DNA from: Pseudomonas putida
Lineage (GTDB): Bacteria; Pseudomonadota; Gammaproteobacteria; Pseudomonadales; Pseudomonadaceae
Assembly: GCF_026625125.1 (NCBI RefSeq)
Contig: NZ_CP113097.1
Span: 310,001-374,000, forward strand
Reading direction: 5' to 3'
Length of the DNA: 64,000 bases
The translations under genes and the position numbers were made by a program. Shown here one piece after another: positions 1 through 7,620 of this stretch. Every line of letters starts with the position of its first letter. Position 1 is the first letter of the stretch. Below the pieces are notes generated by a model. It made no database searches and was not told the DNA's origin. It saw nothing but the letters and a program-made list of their open reading frames with translations.

Positions 1-941
1 TGGGCCTGCAAGGCAGCCGCTTGGGCCCTGTGAGCTTCGGTGGCCCGGGGACCATGAAACTTCAGGTCGAAGTCGAGCCGCGAAATGTCCGTTGCCAGAC
101 GCCGATATTGCACACGCTGGTAGTTACCTGCGGCGTGTCGGCGTTCACGTGTCTTGAGCAGGTCGGATGTTTCCCGCACTAGCTCCCGGCTATGCTCCAG
201 TGCCGCGGTTTGGGCGATGTCATCATGCCGGTGCCGCCCGAAGGCCGTGAGCATGCGCTGTAGCGTGCTGTTCGCTTCTTTTAGCTCGTGATCGGCAGTG
301 AGCGTGCGGACGATTGCCTGCTCGACCCGGTCCACTGACAGGGCGATGCTGCTGTTACTGTTTTCTCTGGCTCTGGCGCTTGACAGGTTGCTGCGCAGGA
401 CGTGTTGGCGCCGGACCAGTTGGCTGTGCTGTTGTTCGAGGTACTTGACCTCGAATGCAGCCCGGTAGGACGCGAGCCAGGCCTCGCGGGGATCGGCCTG
501 GGCTCCCAGCGCGCGGCCCGCGGCCAGGAACTCGCGAAAGGTGCGATGTTCTGGATCTGTGCCAAAGAAACGGTTGGCTTGCTGGCGCGCAGCTTCCAGG
601 CGTGGGCCCAGTTGTGCCTGTAGCTGGTTGACCACCGTGATTCTGCGCTCGATGGCCTGGGACTCGCTGAGGCCGGCCAGTGAGCCTGCCTGTGCGAGAA
701 TGGTCTGATCCAAGTCTGGTTCGAGCTTGGCCTGGCGCTGTTCGTGCTGTTGCTTGACCGTTTTCTTGTCGTTCTCGATCTGCGGTACCAGGTCTATTAC
801 CAGGCTGCCTGGGCGGAGAGTGGATACGAGGTGATGCGGGGGAATGCGGTTATGGCCCCAGAGAACCTGAGGGCCCAGGTATTGAATTCGGGTGCTGCCT
901 ACGTGGCTGTTGGGTAGTTCGGTGAATCCTTGGCGCGACAT
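1..941 (-). CDS. Partial large coiled-coil protein, possible S-type bacteriocin or polymorphic toxin (3' end outside window)
   Basis: The frame is open from the ATG at 941 to the left edge (at least 313 codons, no stop), so only the N-terminal part is visible. A GGAG ribosome-binding site lies 8 nt before the ATG. The first 45 residues are non-helical and rich in Pro/Gly/His (ELPNSHV, RIPPHH). The rest is rich in Gln, Glu, Arg and Ala with almost no Cys, as expected for long helices or a coiled coil. I infer a Pseudomonas S-type pyocin or related contact toxin, whose N-termini have a similar short motif before a helical stretch. The toxic domain and any immunity gene would lie outside the window, so function is unproven. 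The base composition is a little less GC-rich than its neighbours. The gene starts 85 nt after the preceding same-strand gene. Confidence 0.6.
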   Translation of the reverse strand, partial: MSRQGFTELPNSHVGSTRIQYLGPQVLWGHNRIPPHHLVSTLRPGSLVIDLVPQIENDKKTVKQQHEQRQAKLEPDLDQTILAQAGSLAGLSESQAIERRITVVNQLQAQLGPRLEAARQQANRFFGTDPEHRTFREFLAAGRALGAQADPREAWLASYRAAFEVKYLEQQHSQLVRRQHVLRSNLSSARARENSNSSIALSVDRVEQAIVRTLTADHELKEANSTLQRMLTAFGRHRHDDIAQTAALEHSRELVRETSDLLKTRERRHAAGNYQRVQYRRLATDISRLDFDLKFHGPRATEAHRAQAAALQA

Positions 942-1026
942 ACAGTTTCTCCATTGATCTGTATGTCGTCAGGCTAAAAATTGTCCTCCGGGGTAACGCT
1001 GTAGATATCTATCGGACACCCGCTAT

Positions 1027-1590
1027 CTACCAGGGGCAATAGCACCCTACGGCCAAGGTATCGGTGGCCTGCACGGGTCGTGATGCGAGCAACGCCTTGA
1101 TGATCGGTTCGATGAAGCTGTTGCTGGCATTGCACACTGCGCCTTCGCTGTAAGGGCCGAAATAGGCGAGGTTGCCCTGGTGGTCCCAGATGGCCACGGC
1201 GGGGGAGGCGGGCAGGTGTTCGCTGCCTGGCACGTTGGCGATGGGCTGCAGGCTGTTCAGGTTGGCGGGCAACAGGCCGTGGCTGCCGGGCTTTTGCAGC
1301 ACGTGGAAGGCCACGTCCTGGCTGGCGAACTGGCTGACCAGGTCGCCCAGGTGCTGCTGGTTGCTGACGTTGCACGGGCAGGCAGGGTCCCAGAAATGCA
1401 CCACGCGGATCGGGCCGGGGCCGGCCAGCTCGGCGGGGAGCTGCAGCTGGCTGCCATTGAACAGCGTGACCTGGTTGCCGAACGGGCGCAGGTAGCGGGC
1501 CTGGAAGGTGGTGTAGGCCTGCCAGAGGATGACGGCGCCAACCAGCAAGGCAATTACCGCGCTCAGCGGTTTGATGATTCGGCTATTCAT
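1027..1590 (-). CDS. Membrane-anchored thioredoxin-like protein (DUF6436 type)
   Basis: 187 residues. One N-terminal hydrophobic segment (about residues 7-23) anchors or exports the protein. The remainder looks like a thioredoxin fold: a VVHFWDPACPCN segment holds a CPC motif where thioredoxins have CxxC, and a second Cys pair sits at the extreme C-terminus (VGCYCPW). This fits the DUF6436 family of Pseudomonas periplasmic thioredoxin-like proteins; the substrate is unknown. The open frame extends 29 codons upstream, but the ATG at 1590 puts the charged-hydrophobic start directly at the N-terminus and limits the overlap with divergent sequence. The ribosome-binding site is weak. It is divergent from the hydrolase at 1736. 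Confidence 0.75.
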   Translation of the reverse strand: MNSRIIKPLSAVIALLVGAVILWQAYTTFQARYLRPFGNQVTLFNGSQLQLPAELAGPGPIRVVHFWDPACPCNVSNQQHLGDLVSQFASQDVAFHVLQKPGSHGLLPANLNSLQPIANVPGSEHLPASPAVAIWDHQGNLAYFGPYSEGAVCNASNSFIEPIIKALLASRPVQATDTLAVGCYCPW

Positions 1591-1735
1591 GACCAGTCGG
1601 TGGACCTTTGTGGGAGCGGGCCAGCATTCAGGCTTTGTGCAGGACAGGGGCTGCTCAAAGGTGAGCAAGCTTGCCACGACGCCGCCCAGAGCTGAAGATT
1701 CCAGATCAATACTTGCATCAATGTGGATGTGCTCG

Positions 1736-2662
1736 ATGCCCGCTGCTTTTCACCCCGACCTCCTGCGCACCCACCTGGCGCCGCTGGCCGCTCGTCAGCC
1801 GTTGACGAACCAGGCGCAGGACTACCAGCGCTTCTACGGCCTGAACTTGCCGGCACACAGCTGGCTGGGCGGGTTCCAGGCGGCGGGCTTCGACCTGGTC
1901 GGGCAGGCCTGGTTGCCCGAACAGCCCATCGCCACGCTGTTCTTGCTGCACGGCTACTACGACCACATGGGTCTCTACCGGCATGTGATCGAGTGGGCAC
2001 TCCAGCAGGGTTTCGCCGTGATCAGCTGCGATCTGCCCGGCCACGGCCTGTCCAGTGGTGAGCGGGCCAGCATCAGTGATTTCGCAGTGTACCAGCAGGT
2101 ACTGGACGCCCTGTTCGAACAGGCGCGCCTGCTGCAGCTGCCGCACCCCTGGCACCTGTGCGGGCAGAGCACGGGCGGCGCCATCGCCGTCGATCACCTG
2201 TTGCATCAGGGGCTACAGAGCCCGGTTGATGGCCAGATCATTCTGCTTGCCCCGCTCGTGCGCCCACGCGCGTGGCTGTGGTCGAAACTCAGTTATCGAG
2301 TGTTGCGCCACTTCGTCAATGGCATTGAGCGGCGCTTCAGCGAGAACAGCAATGACCCGACGTTCCTGCCGTTCCTGGAGGCCGACCCGCTTCAGCCTCG
2401 GCGCCTGCCGACAGCCTGGGTCGGCGCGCTGATGGCCTGGGTCAAGCGGATCGAGGCTGCGCCCTGCAGTGCGCGGCGACCATTGATCGTGCAGGGGCAG
2501 GCTGACGGCACAGTGGACTGGCCCTACAACCTCGAAGTGCTCAAGGCCAAGTTCGCCGAGCCCCAGATACTGCTGCTGCCCGAAGCCCGTCACCACCTGG
2601 CCAACGAACTGCCGGCCATCCGCCAGCGCTATTTCGACTTCATCGACCAGCGCTTGGGCTGA
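1736..2662 (+). CDS. Alpha/beta hydrolase, monoacylglycerol-lipase-like (Hydrolase_4)
   Basis: About 308 residues. The sequence shows the serine-hydrolase core: an LLHGYYDHMG oxyanion loop, DLPGHGLSSGER, the nucleophile elbow GQSTG, a late GQADGTVDW acid strand and the PEARHHLANE histidine region. This layout matches lysophospholipase/monoacylglycerol-lipase-like enzymes, probably cytoplasmic since no signal peptide is seen. The substrate cannot be read from sequence. Start choice is uncertain: ATGs at 1721, 1727 and 1736 are all in frame and none has a strong ribosome-binding site; 1736 gives the N-terminus closest to the fold. Its TGA stop abuts the opposing stop of the next gene, making a TGATCA palindrome. 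Confidence 0.85.
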   Translation: MPAAFHPDLLRTHLAPLAARQPLTNQAQDYQRFYGLNLPAHSWLGGFQAAGFDLVGQAWLPEQPIATLFLLHGYYDHMGLYRHVIEWALQQGFAVISCDLPGHGLSSGERASISDFAVYQQVLDALFEQARLLQLPHPWHLCGQSTGGAIAVDHLLHQGLQSPVDGQIILLAPLVRPRAWLWSKLSYRVLRHFVNGIERRFSENSNDPTFLPFLEADPLQPRRLPTAWVGALMAWVKRIEAAPCSARRPLIVQGQADGTVDWPYNLEVLKAKFAEPQILLLPEARHHLANELPAIRQRYFDFIDQRLG

Positions 2663-3415
2663 TCACTTGAGGTTCGCGCCGCTCTGGCCGACAGCCAGGC
2701 CGGCGCGCACAGCTGCCACGGCGGCTTGGTAGTACGCTTTGCCTTCGGGTGACTCGGCGAAGGTGGCGAACTCTTCCAGCTCGGCGTCGGACAGGTCGCG
2801 GTACACGTATAGCAACGTGTTGTTGAGGTCTTCGCCAATCTGGTTCATCAGCCGCTGGCGCTGGCCATCGAGCAGGCCTTGGGCCTGGCCACCGCCGAAC
2901 AGGCCGGGGATCATCGAACTGAGGCTGTCCGCCGCTACGTCGGCGATCGCCAGGCTAACCTCGGCACCGGCTTCGCGGGCCGGGAGGGCCTGAGCCAGGT
3001 GCCCGATGATCAGCAGACGGTCATCGCTGGCCTGGATTTTCGGCAAGCCCTTGGCGTGCTTGGCCAGTTGGTCCTTGCGAGTGGCCAGCAGTTCGGCAGC
3101 TACGATCTTGCGCCCCAGCGGTGACTGGAAAAAGGCCAGCGCCGGCGCAGGGTCGGGCAGCGCGCTGCGCAATTGTGCCTGGGCACGGCGGTCCATGGCC
3201 TCAGCTTGGAAGCGCTGATTGCTGTTGCTGACCAGCGCCTGGTAAACCGCAGGCGGCAGGCTGTTGCGGTAGCGCTGCTGGGCGGCGCTCACGGCATCAT
3301 TGAAATGGGCGCGCTGGTCGGGCCAGCCGGCGGCCTTGTAGAGCTGATCGAGGCTGTCTGCCCAGACAGGCACGGTGCAGATCATCAGCAAAATCAGGAA
3401 AAACAGACGGCGCAT
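2663..3415 (-). CDS. Exported DUF2059-like protein
   Basis: 250 residues with a clear Sec signal peptide (MRRLFFLILLMICTVPVWA, cleavage after about residue 19). The mature part is helical and ends in the segment AELEEFATFAESPEGKAYY, the characteristic end of DUF2059-type domains, in which a helix is followed by 'F..sp.G.k'. A similar 'ALAFFQSPLGRKI' segment occurs around residue 93, so the protein probably carries two copies of the unit. It should be periplasmic. No enzyme motif is visible and the function is unknown. It converges with the alpha/beta hydrolase with no intergenic base between the two stop codons. Confidence 0.8.
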   Translation of the reverse strand: MRRLFFLILLMICTVPVWADSLDQLYKAAGWPDQRAHFNDAVSAAQQRYRNSLPPAVYQALVSNSNQRFQAEAMDRRAQAQLRSALPDPAPALAFFQSPLGRKIVAAELLATRKDQLAKHAKGLPKIQASDDRLLIIGHLAQALPAREAGAEVSLAIADVAADSLSSMIPGLFGGGQAQGLLDGQRQRLMNQIGEDLNNTLLYVYRDLSDAELEEFATFAESPEGKAYYQAAVAAVRAGLAVGQSGANLK

Positions 3416-3537
3416 TCAGGACTCCTGTCGGCAGATGGCTATTGTCCTTGGCTCGGCGCCGGTTTGTCGAGATAGGGGCGTGTTTCTCGGCCAAGTGGCG
3501 CTGTGCGAGGGCATGGCTAATGGATATGATGCGCGCC

Positions 3538-4161
3538 ATGCCTATCTCCCCTGAAAACCCGATGCTTGCAGCCGTCGTTGACGATCTGGCCACCCGTGGC
3601 TGGTCGCAGCAGGCCCTTTTCCTGCCTGCTGAGCTAGTCGGCGCGCTTGCGGCCGAGTGTCGTCGGCGTGATGCCGAAGGCCAGCTCAACCCCGCTGGGG
3701 TGGGGCGCGGTGTGGCCCAGGAGGTGCGCGAGGCGATCCGCGGGGACCAGATCCAGTGGATCGACCCGGGTCAGGCCCAGGCCTGCGATCAGTACCTTGA
3801 AGCGATGGACCAGTTGCGTCTGGCCATCAACCAGGGGCTGTTCCTGGGCCTTGAAGACTTCGAGTGTCACTTCGCCCTGTACCCGGCAGGTGCGTTCTAC
3901 CGTCGCCACCTTGACCGTTTCCGCGACGACGACCGGCGCATGGTTTCGGCCGTGCTTTACCTCAATGAAAACTGGCAGCCGCAGGATGGTGGCCAGTTGC
4001 GCATGTTCCTGGCTGACGCTGTCGAGCATGATGTGCTGCCCGTGGCCGGTTGCCTGGTGGTGTTTCTATCGGGTGAAGTGCCTCACGAAGTCTTGCCTGC
4101 GGGGCGTGAGCGGCTTTCGTTGACGGGGTGGTTCCGGCGCCGTGGCAATGACCCGTTCTGA
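3538..4161 (+). CDS. 2-oxoglutarate/Fe(II) prolyl hydroxylase (PPHD type, EF-Tu hydroxylase)
   Basis: 207 residues, a double-stranded beta-helix dioxygenase. The iron ligands are visible as H124 and D126 (in HLDRF) and H183 (in VPHEVLP), with R192 (RERLSLTGWF) placed to bind 2-oxoglutarate. The family member from P. putida is the Pseudomonas prolyl hydroxylase PPHD, known to hydroxylate a prolyl residue in EF-Tu and related to human HIF prolyl hydroxylases. That assignment rests on family recognition and gene context, not on a search. Upstream in-frame ATGs at 3526 and 3529 are alternatives. The last 14 bases overlap the next gene, so the two are probably translationally coupled. Confidence 0.88.
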   Translation: MPISPENPMLAAVVDDLATRGWSQQALFLPAELVGALAAECRRRDAEGQLNPAGVGRGVAQEVREAIRGDQIQWIDPGQAQACDQYLEAMDQLRLAINQGLFLGLEDFECHFALYPAGAFYRRHLDRFRDDDRRMVSAVLYLNENWQPQDGGQLRMFLADAVEHDVLPVAGCLVVFLSGEVPHEVLPAGRERLSLTGWFRRRGNDPF

Positions 4162-4651
4162 CCCGCCCAAGGTGCTGGTCAGCGCCTGCCTGTTGGGGCA
4201 ACCGGTGCGGTATGACGGGCGGGCCAGCGGCCATCCTGATCTGTTGCAGCGCTGGCAGGCTGAAGGGCGTGTGGTGCCGTTGTGCCCGGAGGTGGCGGGT
4301 GGCCTGCCCACACCGCGCCCGCCCGCGGAGATACCGGGCGGGCAGGGCGGCGAGGTGCTCGATGGCGCCACGCAGGTGCTGACGATCGATGGCGAGGACG
4401 TAAGCGCGGCCTTTCTTGCCGGTGCCCGGCAGGCGCTAAAGCTGGTGCGTCGGCATGGCATCCGGGTGGCGGTGCTCAAGGCGGGCAGCCCTTCGTGTGG
4501 CAACCGCTTGACCTACGATGGCACGTTCGCTGGGGTGAAAGTGCCAGGGCAGGGGGTGACCACCGCACTGCTGCGGCGGGAGGGGGTGCTGGTGTTCAGC
4601 GAGCTGGAGCTGGAAGAGGCCCAGCGAGCGCTGGCTGGGCTGTCAGCCTAG
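4148..4651 (+). CDS. tudS: DUF523 [4Fe-4S] desulfidase (TudS, thiouracil desulfurase-like)
   Basis: 167 residues from the ATG at 4148 (a GTG at 4142 is also in frame). The family signature VSACLLG opens the protein. Three Cys residues, C14 (SACLLG), C46 (PLCPEV) and C117 (GSPSCGN), are in the positions expected to hold the [4Fe-4S] cluster. DUF523 proteins from P. putida have been characterised as TudS, which removes sulfur from 2-thiouracil through a [4Fe-5S] intermediate; they may detoxify or salvage thiolated pyrimidines. It overlaps the PPHD gene by 14 nt, so expression is likely coupled. The functional assignment is from family knowledge. Confidence 0.85.
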   Translation: MTRSDPPKVLVSACLLGQPVRYDGRASGHPDLLQRWQAEGRVVPLCPEVAGGLPTPRPPAEIPGGQGGEVLDGATQVLTIDGEDVSAAFLAGARQALKLVRRHGIRVAVLKAGSPSCGNRLTYDGTFAGVKVPGQGVTTALLRREGVLVFSELELEEAQRALAGLSA

Positions 4652-4710
4652 TTTGGTGCTGGCCCGTTCGCGAGGGTTACCCGCGAATGGCTGTGCAGGC
4701 AATAACTGAC

Positions 4711-5199
4711 TTACTCTCCGGTAGCCGTCTGCTGCACACCCTTGAACCACTTCTGCTCAAGCTCCGCCGTTCGGCCGCTGTCCTTGAGGCGCTGCAGCGC
4801 ATTGTTCACCGCGCTCTCGAACGCCGGGTTGTCTTTCTGGAACGGGATGACCAGTTTCCTCTCGCCAAAAGGCTGGCTCAGGTCGAACGGTGTGTCGGCC
4901 TTGGGGGCATTTTCCGCTGGGGTCAGGGTGATGTCGTATTTGCCCGTTTCAACACCGGGGAGTATCTCGGCCTCAGGTGTTTCAATGAACTCGACACGCA
5001 GGTCCAGTTGTTTGGCCAGCTCTTGGCCGAACTCGATCTCAAAGCCGGTCAGGTGCTCGTTTTCCTTGAAGGCATACGGCGAGTTGTCGGCCTGTACGGC
5101 AATGCGCAGTTCGCCCCGGTCGGCGATTTCGTCTATCAGCTCGGCTTGAGCCAATGGCGTGATCAGTACTGCCAGCAGTACACCCAGCGTCGAACGCAT
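4711..5199 (-). CDS. Short periplasmic solute-binding-protein-like protein lacking lobe II
   Basis: 162 residues with a signal peptide (about residues 1-19). Residues 20-117 match the first lobe of amino-acid-binding proteins (SBP_bac_3): the GELRIAV, SPYAF, LTGFEIEFG and GKYDITLTP segments are in the usual order. The chain then passes from ERKLVIPF (113-120) straight into the C-terminal helix FESAVNNALQRLKDSG and a KWF ending. The roughly 90-residue second lobe found in normal family members is absent, with no frameshift visible. It may bind without closing like a clam-shell, or act as a regulator. No transporter genes are adjacent. Confidence 0.8.
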   Translation of the reverse strand: MRSTLGVLLAVLITPLAQAELIDEIADRGELRIAVQADNSPYAFKENEHLTGFEIEFGQELAKQLDLRVEFIETPEAEILPGVETGKYDITLTPAENAPKADTPFDLSQPFGERKLVIPFQKDNPAFESAVNNALQRLKDSGRTAELEQKWFKGVQQTATGE

Positions 5200-5396
5200 C
5201 TAATGCCCCTTTTCTTTGGCAAATGAATAACTTTCGCCACGACTTTCTTCCTCGTCGTGGTCGAGCGCAGCCTATGACCTTGAAGCCTTGGCGATGTTTA
5301 ACCCTAACTGAAATTTTTCTCTTTGTGGGCTATGGTGGACTTCCGCCGCCGTTCGTTTGCAGGTGGCGGTCAATGAGTGAATCACAGGAGAAGTGA

Positions 5397-5873
5397 ATGA
5401 ACAGCCTATTTTCGCGTGCTGCCGTAGCCGGTCTGCTGATGGGGGCCTCGGTACTGGCCAGCGCTGCGGATGCGCTGAAGAGCCAGGAGCCGCCCAAGGA
5501 TGCCAAGGTCTTCATCGTTTCCCCCGCTGATGGTGCGACGGTCGACAAGACCTTCACCGTCAAGTTTGGCATCGAAGGCATGGGGCTCAAACCTGCGGGT
5601 GACCAGACCCCGCACACGGGCCACCACCACCTGCTGGTGGATGTGGACAAGGAGCCTGCAGCCGATCAGCCACTGCCGACCAGCTTGATGCCTGAAGGCG
5701 GGGCAGCGCTGCCAGCCGGCCCACAGGTGCTGCACTTCGGCAAGGCCCAGACCGAGACCACCCTTACCCTGACGCCGGGCAAGCACACCCTGCAGTTGGT
5801 GCTGGGTGACCGGTATCACGTACCGTTCAAGCCAAGCGTTGAGTCGAAGAAGATCACGGTCGAAGTGAAGTAA
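5397..5873 (+). CDS. Exported DUF4399 protein
   Basis: 158 residues with a signal peptide ending near ASA (residue 23). The mature part contains the DUF4399 pattern: VFIVSPADGATVDKTFTVKFG, then a His-rich TGHHHLLVD, then LHFGKAQTETTLTLTPGKHTLQL. The HTGHHH stretch could bind a metal, but this is inference. The product should be a small beta-rich periplasmic protein of unknown function. Translation start is well supported by AGGAGAAG just before the ATG. It stands alone between a divergent gene and the REP region downstream. Confidence 0.85.
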   Translation: MNSLFSRAAVAGLLMGASVLASAADALKSQEPPKDAKVFIVSPADGATVDKTFTVKFGIEGMGLKPAGDQTPHTGHHHLLVDVDKEPAADQPLPTSLMPEGGAALPAGPQVLHFGKAQTETTLTLTPGKHTLQLVLGDRYHVPFKPSVESKKITVEVK

Positions 5874-5964
5874 GCCGACGCCGCAGGCATCGCTAAGGGG
5901 GCGGGCTTGTTGGCCAAACTATAAAGGTGGCCATCAAGTTCGAGGCCCCTCGGCTAAGCGGTTT

Positions 5965-6007
5965 GGGGCCGCTTTGCGGCCCATCGCCGGCAAGCCGGCT
6001 CCCACAG
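5965..6007 (+). repeat. REP palindromic element (left copy)
   Basis: The sequence has a GGGGCCGCTTTGCGGCCC hairpin followed by CGCCGGCAAGCCGGCTCCCACA, split here as two adjacent palindromes. This is the P. putida-type REP unit. It is oriented opposite to the copy at 6129-6170, and a related copy forms the pair at 36146-36229. Confidence 0.85.
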
Positions 6008-6076
6008 AATGGGCTACCCCAGGACTTTGGAGTGGTGTCCAGAAAGGGCTACCCCAGGACTTTGGATGGGTGTCCA
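6007..6076. repeat. 35-bp tandem direct repeat, two copies
   Basis: Copy one is 6007-6041 and copy two is 6042-6076. They are identical at 32 of 35 positions; differences are at repeat positions 4, 26 and 27. The shared core is GGGCTACCCCAGGACTTTGG. The array sits exactly between two opposed REP elements in the intergenic space between the DUF4399 gene and serA. Its function is unknown. Confidence 0.9.
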
Positions 6077-6128
6077 GCTTGCTTGGGGTAGTTCAGAGAC
6101 CGCGCAGTGCTTGAGGCCTGCGCGCAGC

Positions 6129-6170
6129 CTGTGGGAGCCGGCTTGCCGGCGATGGGCTGCGTAGCAGCCC
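6129..6170 (-). repeat. REP palindromic element (right copy, inverted)
   Basis: TGTGGGAGCCGGCTTGCCGG followed by a GGGCTGCGTAGCAGCCC hairpin, the inverse orientation of the REP unit at 5965-6007. The pair, with the tandem repeat between them, fills most of the 346-base gap between two convergent genes (5873 to 6220). Nothing coding is seen in that gap. The hairpins could serve as transcription end points for both. Confidence 0.85.
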
Positions 6171-6219
6171 TGATAATGCTGTCTGACTGGCAGTCGCTAC
6201 CAGGGCTTGGTAATCAAGC

Positions 6220-7449
6220 TCAGAACAGTACGCGCGAGCGGATGGTGCCCTTGACGTGCTGCAGCTTCTCTTGCGCCAGGTCGGAGTACTCGGCGTCAAC
6301 GTCGATGACCACGTAACCCACTTTCTCGTTGGTCTGCAGGAACTGACCGGAGATGTTGATACCGTTCTCGGCGAAGACTTTGTTGATCTCGCTGAGCACG
6401 CCCGGGATGTTTTCGTGGATGTGCAGCAGGCGGTGCTTGCCCGGGTGCGCCGGCAGGGCGACTTCCGGGAAGTTGACCGACGATACAGAGGTACCGTTGT
6501 CGCTGTACTTGACCAGTTTCTCGGCCACTTCCAGGCCGATGTTGGCTTGGGCCTCGGCGGTGGAGCCACCGATGTGCGGGGTCAGGATCACGTTGTCCAG
6601 GCCGCGCAGCGGGCTTTCGAACTCTTCATCGTTGGAGCGCGGCTCGACCGGGAATACGTCGATGGCGGCGCCGATCAGGTGCTTGTCTTTGATGGCCGCG
6701 GCCAGATGGTCCAGCTCTACCACGGTGCCACGGGCGGCGTTGATCAGGATCGAGCCCTTCTTCATCGCGCGGATTTCTTTTTCACCGATCATCCACTGGG
6801 TGGATGGCAGCTCAGGCACATGCAGCGAGACGATGTCGGCCAGGCCCAGCAGTTCGTGCAGGCTGGTGACCTGTACGGCGTTGCCCAGCGGCAGCTTGGT
6901 CAGCGGGTCGTAGAAGTAGACCTGCATGCCCAGGCTCTCGGCCAGTACCGACAGTTGGGTACCGATCGAGCCGTAGCCGACGATGCCCAGCTTCTTGCCG
7001 CGGATTTCGAACGAGTTGGCAGCGCTCTTGATCCAGCCGCCACGGTGGCAGGAGGCGTTTTTCTCGGGGATGCCGCGCAGCAGCAGGATGGCTTCGGCCA
7101 GCACCAGCTCGGCCACCGAGCGGGTGTTGGAGTATGGCGCGTTGAACACGGCAATACCGCGTTCGCGGGCAGCGTCCAGATCGACCTGGTTGGTGCCGAT
7201 GCAGAAGCAACCGACGGCGACCAGTTTCTTGGCGCAGTCGAAGATCTCTTCGGTCAGCTGGGTACGCGAACGGATGCCGATGAAGTGGGCATCGGCGATC
7301 TTTTCCTTGAGTTCCGCTTCCGGCAGCGAGCCAGTGAGGTACTCGATGTTGGTGTACCCGGCGGCCTTGAGGGTATCCACCGCGTTCTGGTGCACACCTT
7401 CAAGGAGAAGGAACCTGATCTTGCTCTTGTCGAGAGAAGTCTTGCTCAT
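6220..7449 (-). CDS. serA: D-3-phosphoglycerate dehydrogenase
   Basis: 409 residues, the usual size for the E. coli-like class with one C-terminal ACT domain. It catalyses the first step of serine synthesis (3-phosphoglycerate to 3-phosphohydroxypyruvate, NAD+). Visible features are the Rossmann motif GIVGYGSIGTQ, the ARGTVV segment, the HIGGST catalytic region and the ACT tail (LHIHENIPGVLSEINKVF) used for serine feedback. The start MSKTSLDKSKIRF is chosen over a much longer open frame running back through the neighbouring gene. Enzymes of this class also reduce 2-oxoglutarate to D-2-hydroxyglutarate, which gives meaning to the divergent D2HGDH gene next door. Confidence 0.97.
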   Translation of the reverse strand: MSKTSLDKSKIRFLLLEGVHQNAVDTLKAAGYTNIEYLTGSLPEAELKEKIADAHFIGIRSRTQLTEEIFDCAKKLVAVGCFCIGTNQVDLDAARERGIAVFNAPYSNTRSVAELVLAEAILLLRGIPEKNASCHRGGWIKSAANSFEIRGKKLGIVGYGSIGTQLSVLAESLGMQVYFYDPLTKLPLGNAVQVTSLHELLGLADIVSLHVPELPSTQWMIGEKEIRAMKKGSILINAARGTVVELDHLAAAIKDKHLIGAAIDVFPVEPRSNDEEFESPLRGLDNVILTPHIGGSTAEAQANIGLEVAEKLVKYSDNGTSVSSVNFPEVALPAHPGKHRLLHIHENIPGVLSEINKVFAENGINISGQFLQTNEKVGYVVIDVDAEYSDLAQEKLQHVKGTIRSRVLF

Positions 7450-7620
7450 CTGCGTAAACCTGTATCCCGGAGAAAAAATGGCGAGAAGTGATGCTAGGCG
7501 CGGCGTCGGCCTTAGCATGAACAGCGGGAGCGCTATGCTAGCATACGCGACACAATCTGAGCTTATCCCGACAGGTGAAGAGTACTCAGGGTGACTATGA
7601 ATAAGTCGAGAGTTCCGGCG

